A stretch of 18,806 bases of DNA, from NCBI GenBank assembly GCA_027604005.1, contig JADGJT010000389.1, positions 1-18,806 of the forward strand, read 5' to 3'. The notes under the pieces were generated by a model, which did not search any database, was not told where the DNA came from, and worked only from the letters and a program-made list of their open reading frames with translations. The translations under genes and the position numbers were made by a program. The stretch comes from Dinochytrium kinnereticum (taxonomy: Eukaryota > Chytridiomycota > Chytridiomycetes > Chytridiales > Chytridiaceae). Each line of letters begins with the position of its first letter. Position 1 is the stretch's first letter. Below are positions 16,246-18,806 of the stretch, piece after piece.

Positions 16246-18582
16246 ATGCATCTTGAGGGGGAAGAGGAGTTAGACTTTATGGAGGTCGAGCCTGAAGAGA
16301 TTGAGGAGGCCGATGGTAAGGGGTTGCGATAGACATATCCTTCTCACAATATGGATAGACGATCAGTATAGCCATGAAGCCCTGGATCAAGACTCAATGG
16401 AAGAAGAAGATCCAGGCGAAGAGGAGGAGCCAGAGGTCGAGGACGTCGAGACAGAGATCGAGGATGTCGAAGAGCCCATCGAATACAAAGACAGCCTAAT
16501 AACAGTCCACATTGACGATCCCGAAGAATATTACGAGGAGGAAGAAGGCGATGAAGACACGTACTTTGTCATTCAAGACGACAACGCCTACGAAATCCCC
16601 ATAACCCCTGCCCCAACTTACACTCCTCTCCATAAAAGATCCCTTGCTGAAAACCTTGAACGACGCGCCGCATCCGTCTCCCCCGTCTCCATCATCTTCA
16701 ACACCCTCCCTGCACAACCTGACACCCAGCTCCAACCCACCATCACGGGCCCACTGATCGGAGCAGGGATAGCAGTTGCAGCCGTGGCGATCGCTATGTC
16801 AGTGCTGGTGTTCAACCATCGCAAAAAGGAGGCTCCACCTTCAAAGCTAAAGCGGCCAATGAGTCGGTTAAGCTCGGCGTCGAAACTCGAAGCTCAGGTC
16901 AAGCTGTCGAATGGACCGGCGGCTCATTCTTCTCTTGGGAGTGTTGGAAAGAAGAGAAGCGAGTCGATGGTTGGGATTAGCCCTGTTTTCATGGACAGAG
17001 TTGTTTCGTCGCCTAAAGCTTCTCCGAGGGCTTCTGTTTCGTATGGAGCGGACGCCGGGAAGGGAATTGCGGGGAAGGGAAGCGTTGATAGGAGGTTGAG
17101 CGGGAAAAGACTTTCTAACTCTGTGCCGACGAAGAAGGTACCGGTTGAGAAGGAGGTTGATGAGCAGGATGAGGATGAGGAGAATGTAAGGAGGATGTTT
17201 TGGTTTTTAATTTCAATGGTGATATTCTAAATGTTCTTCTTCGTATAGTCGGATGAGGAAGAGGAGCAGAAGCCTTCTCCAAAGGAAGAGAAAGAGTCTA
17301 AAGTACTTCGAAGATCCCCAACCCTAAGCGAGGACGTGAAAGCAGAGGCAAGGAACGTTCTATCAGCTTTGAAACTGCTTAAAGACGGTACATACACCTT
17401 ACATTTCCATAGTAGGCACTTGCTAACCATTCTGTTCTTAGATCGCCCGGACGCCATCAAACTCATATATAAGAAATCACCACAAGAATTAGAGGAGCTT
17501 GGAAAATGCGCAACGGCTATTTGTGGGTCAAGTCTTGAAGAGGAGCTGAACGCTCATTGTTCGGGAGATGTGAGAAAGATTTTGACTGGACTCACATGCC
17601 AGCCATTGGAGTATGATGCGATTTGTCTGGAAGAGGCTATGGTGGGTATCGTGTTGCTTATGTAGTCTTCGTGGTCTTTTCTGATAGTTGCGGATTTTTT
17701 AGAAAGGGGTCGGATGTGATGAGGATGCCCTTATTGAGGTGAGTTGCCTCCGATTTGTTGAAAGTACGTATTGATGTTAAATGCCTATAGCTTCTGGTTG
17801 GCCGCACAAATGCCGAAATTGAAGGCATCAAATCGGCATACCAAGCACGATACAATAAAGACCTCGAAAAGACCATCGCCTCCGAAGCCCATGGACATCT
17901 CAAAAGGCTCTTTAAAATCATTCTTCAGGTACAATCCACCCCCTATCCCCCTTACCATCTCCTTTTTTTTTTTTGCCTCTGAAAGTCAGGCTACATAATA
18001 ACAAAAAAACAACAATAACTAGGCTCAACGTGACGAATCCAACGCTTTCCATGACGTCGAAGAAGATGTTCAAGCGCTTTACAAGGCCGGAGTGGGACGA
18101 CCTGGAACGGATGAGATGGCTTTCATATCGATTTTGACGGACCGGTCTGAAGCGCATTTGAGGAAGATGTTTACGGCTTATAAGATCAAGTACAAGGATA
18201 GCATGGAGGATGTGGTAAAGAAAGAGTTTAAGGGGGATTTGGAGAAAGCTTTGTTGGGAATAGGTGATTTGGCTCTTTGTTTAATTCCTTTTTATGCCGT
18301 GAGTTCTGCATTTGCTAAGTTACTTCGTTTTTCTGGTTTCTAGTTCGATCCATAGACAACCGTCACCGCCATGTCGCAACCCTGTTTGAAAAGGCCATGA
18401 AAGGCATTGGACACCACCACTCAAAGCTCATCCGTTTGGTCGTTCGACACCGATACCCTGACGTTATGAGGCAAGTTAAGATGGAGTATTTGGTAGAGTA
18501 CGACAAGTCGCTCTATGAAAGGATCAAGGAGGAAACTTCTGGGCTTTATCAGAAGTGTTTATTGGAAATTGTGCAGCCGTGA
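16246..18582 (+). CDS. annexin with N-terminal acidic region and transmembrane helix
   Basis: Eight exons (16246-16315, 16359-17185, 17249-17387, 17442-17641, 17703-17738, 17791-17928, 18023-18263, 18344-18582), with all junctions GT-AG and in phase, give 629 residues. Seen: an extremely acidic segment (1-115), putative dibasic sites (PLHKRS, LERRAA), one membrane helix (about 154-175, GPLIGAGIAVAAVAIAMSVLVF) followed by NHRKKE, and a basic Ser-rich linker. The annexin core spans about 328-629. Repeat 2 has GVGCDEDALIE and repeat 3 GVGRPGTDE, with the Ca2+-loop pattern; repeat 1 lacks GxGT, and repeat 4 has GIGHHHSK, a degraded loop. Known: annexins bind acidic phospholipids in a Ca2+-dependent way and are normally soluble. 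Positive-inside rules place the annexin core in the cytosol. Inferred: a permanently membrane-tethered annexin. No signal peptide was found, so the N-terminus or first exon may be incomplete. Confidence 0.85.
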
Positions 18583-18806
18583 TCAGGGATGTTTTTGGAG
18601 GGCATTGTTGGTAGAGAGACGTTTTATCTTGTGTTTTTTCCCCTTTGCATCAGACATATACATTCGCGAAACACCAATGTGACTTATTGAAAAGCGCAAT
18701 CACACCAATATACTGCTTTTCAATGTTAACTCTTATTCGAAAGTGCTCGCATTTGGCTGCTTGCCTGTGGAGGTCTTTTAAGGGGCGTTTTCTATTAATT
18801 AGAACT

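Overview
The window is nuclear DNA of a fungus. The genes are split by short GT-AG introns, mostly 43-100 nt and often with CTAAC- or CTAAA-like branch sites. Proteins recognised include a Mediator subunit (Med11), an Mnn1-type Golgi mannosyltransferase (GT71), an annexin, a GPI-anchor-type surface protein and F-box proteins. The sequence alone does not fix the phylum; an early-diverging fungus (chytrid-like) or a basidiomycete both fit. No rRNA, tRNA, CRISPR array, transposase or reverse transcriptase was seen. Gene models were built by hand from splice signals and reading-frame phase.

Layout. 1-1203 (minus): 5' part of an integral membrane protein of the fungal FUSC/ArAE-like transporter type, running off the left edge. 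1497-3469 (minus): F-box-like protein with an unresolved frame break near 2084. 3509-4322 (plus): MED11 in three exons, head-to-head with the F-box gene across 39 bp. 4412-6139 (minus): type II membrane mannosyltransferase in three exons, convergent with MED11. 6183-7322 (plus): single-exon nucleotidyltransferase-like protein of a family I recall from fungi and dsDNA phages/viruses, head-to-head with the mannosyltransferase across 43 bp. 7562-10526 (plus): three-exon gene whose N-terminal half resembles alpha-glutamyl/putrescinyl-thymine pyrophosphorylase-like (DNA base hypermodification) proteins and whose C-terminal half holds four chromodomains and an AT-hook. 10527-11650: gene-poor gap. 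11651-14698 (plus): single-exon F-box/LRR protein with a long Ser/Pro-rich tail. 14987-16084 (plus): five-exon secreted protein with a GPI-type C-terminus. 16246-18582 (plus): eight-exon annexin preceded by an acidic region and one predicted transmembrane helix.

How they fit together. Most neighbours look functionally unrelated, as is usual in compact fungal genomes. Two pairs deserve attention. The nucleotidyltransferase-like gene and the base-modification/chromodomain gene lie in tandem about 240 bp apart, and both belong to families I associate with viral or phage DNA metabolism. The GPI-type surface protein lies directly upstream of a membrane-anchored annexin in the same orientation. The best candidate for something undescribed is the 7562-10526 gene, a possible reader-plus-enzyme chromatin/DNA-modification protein. 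The transmembrane annexin comes second.
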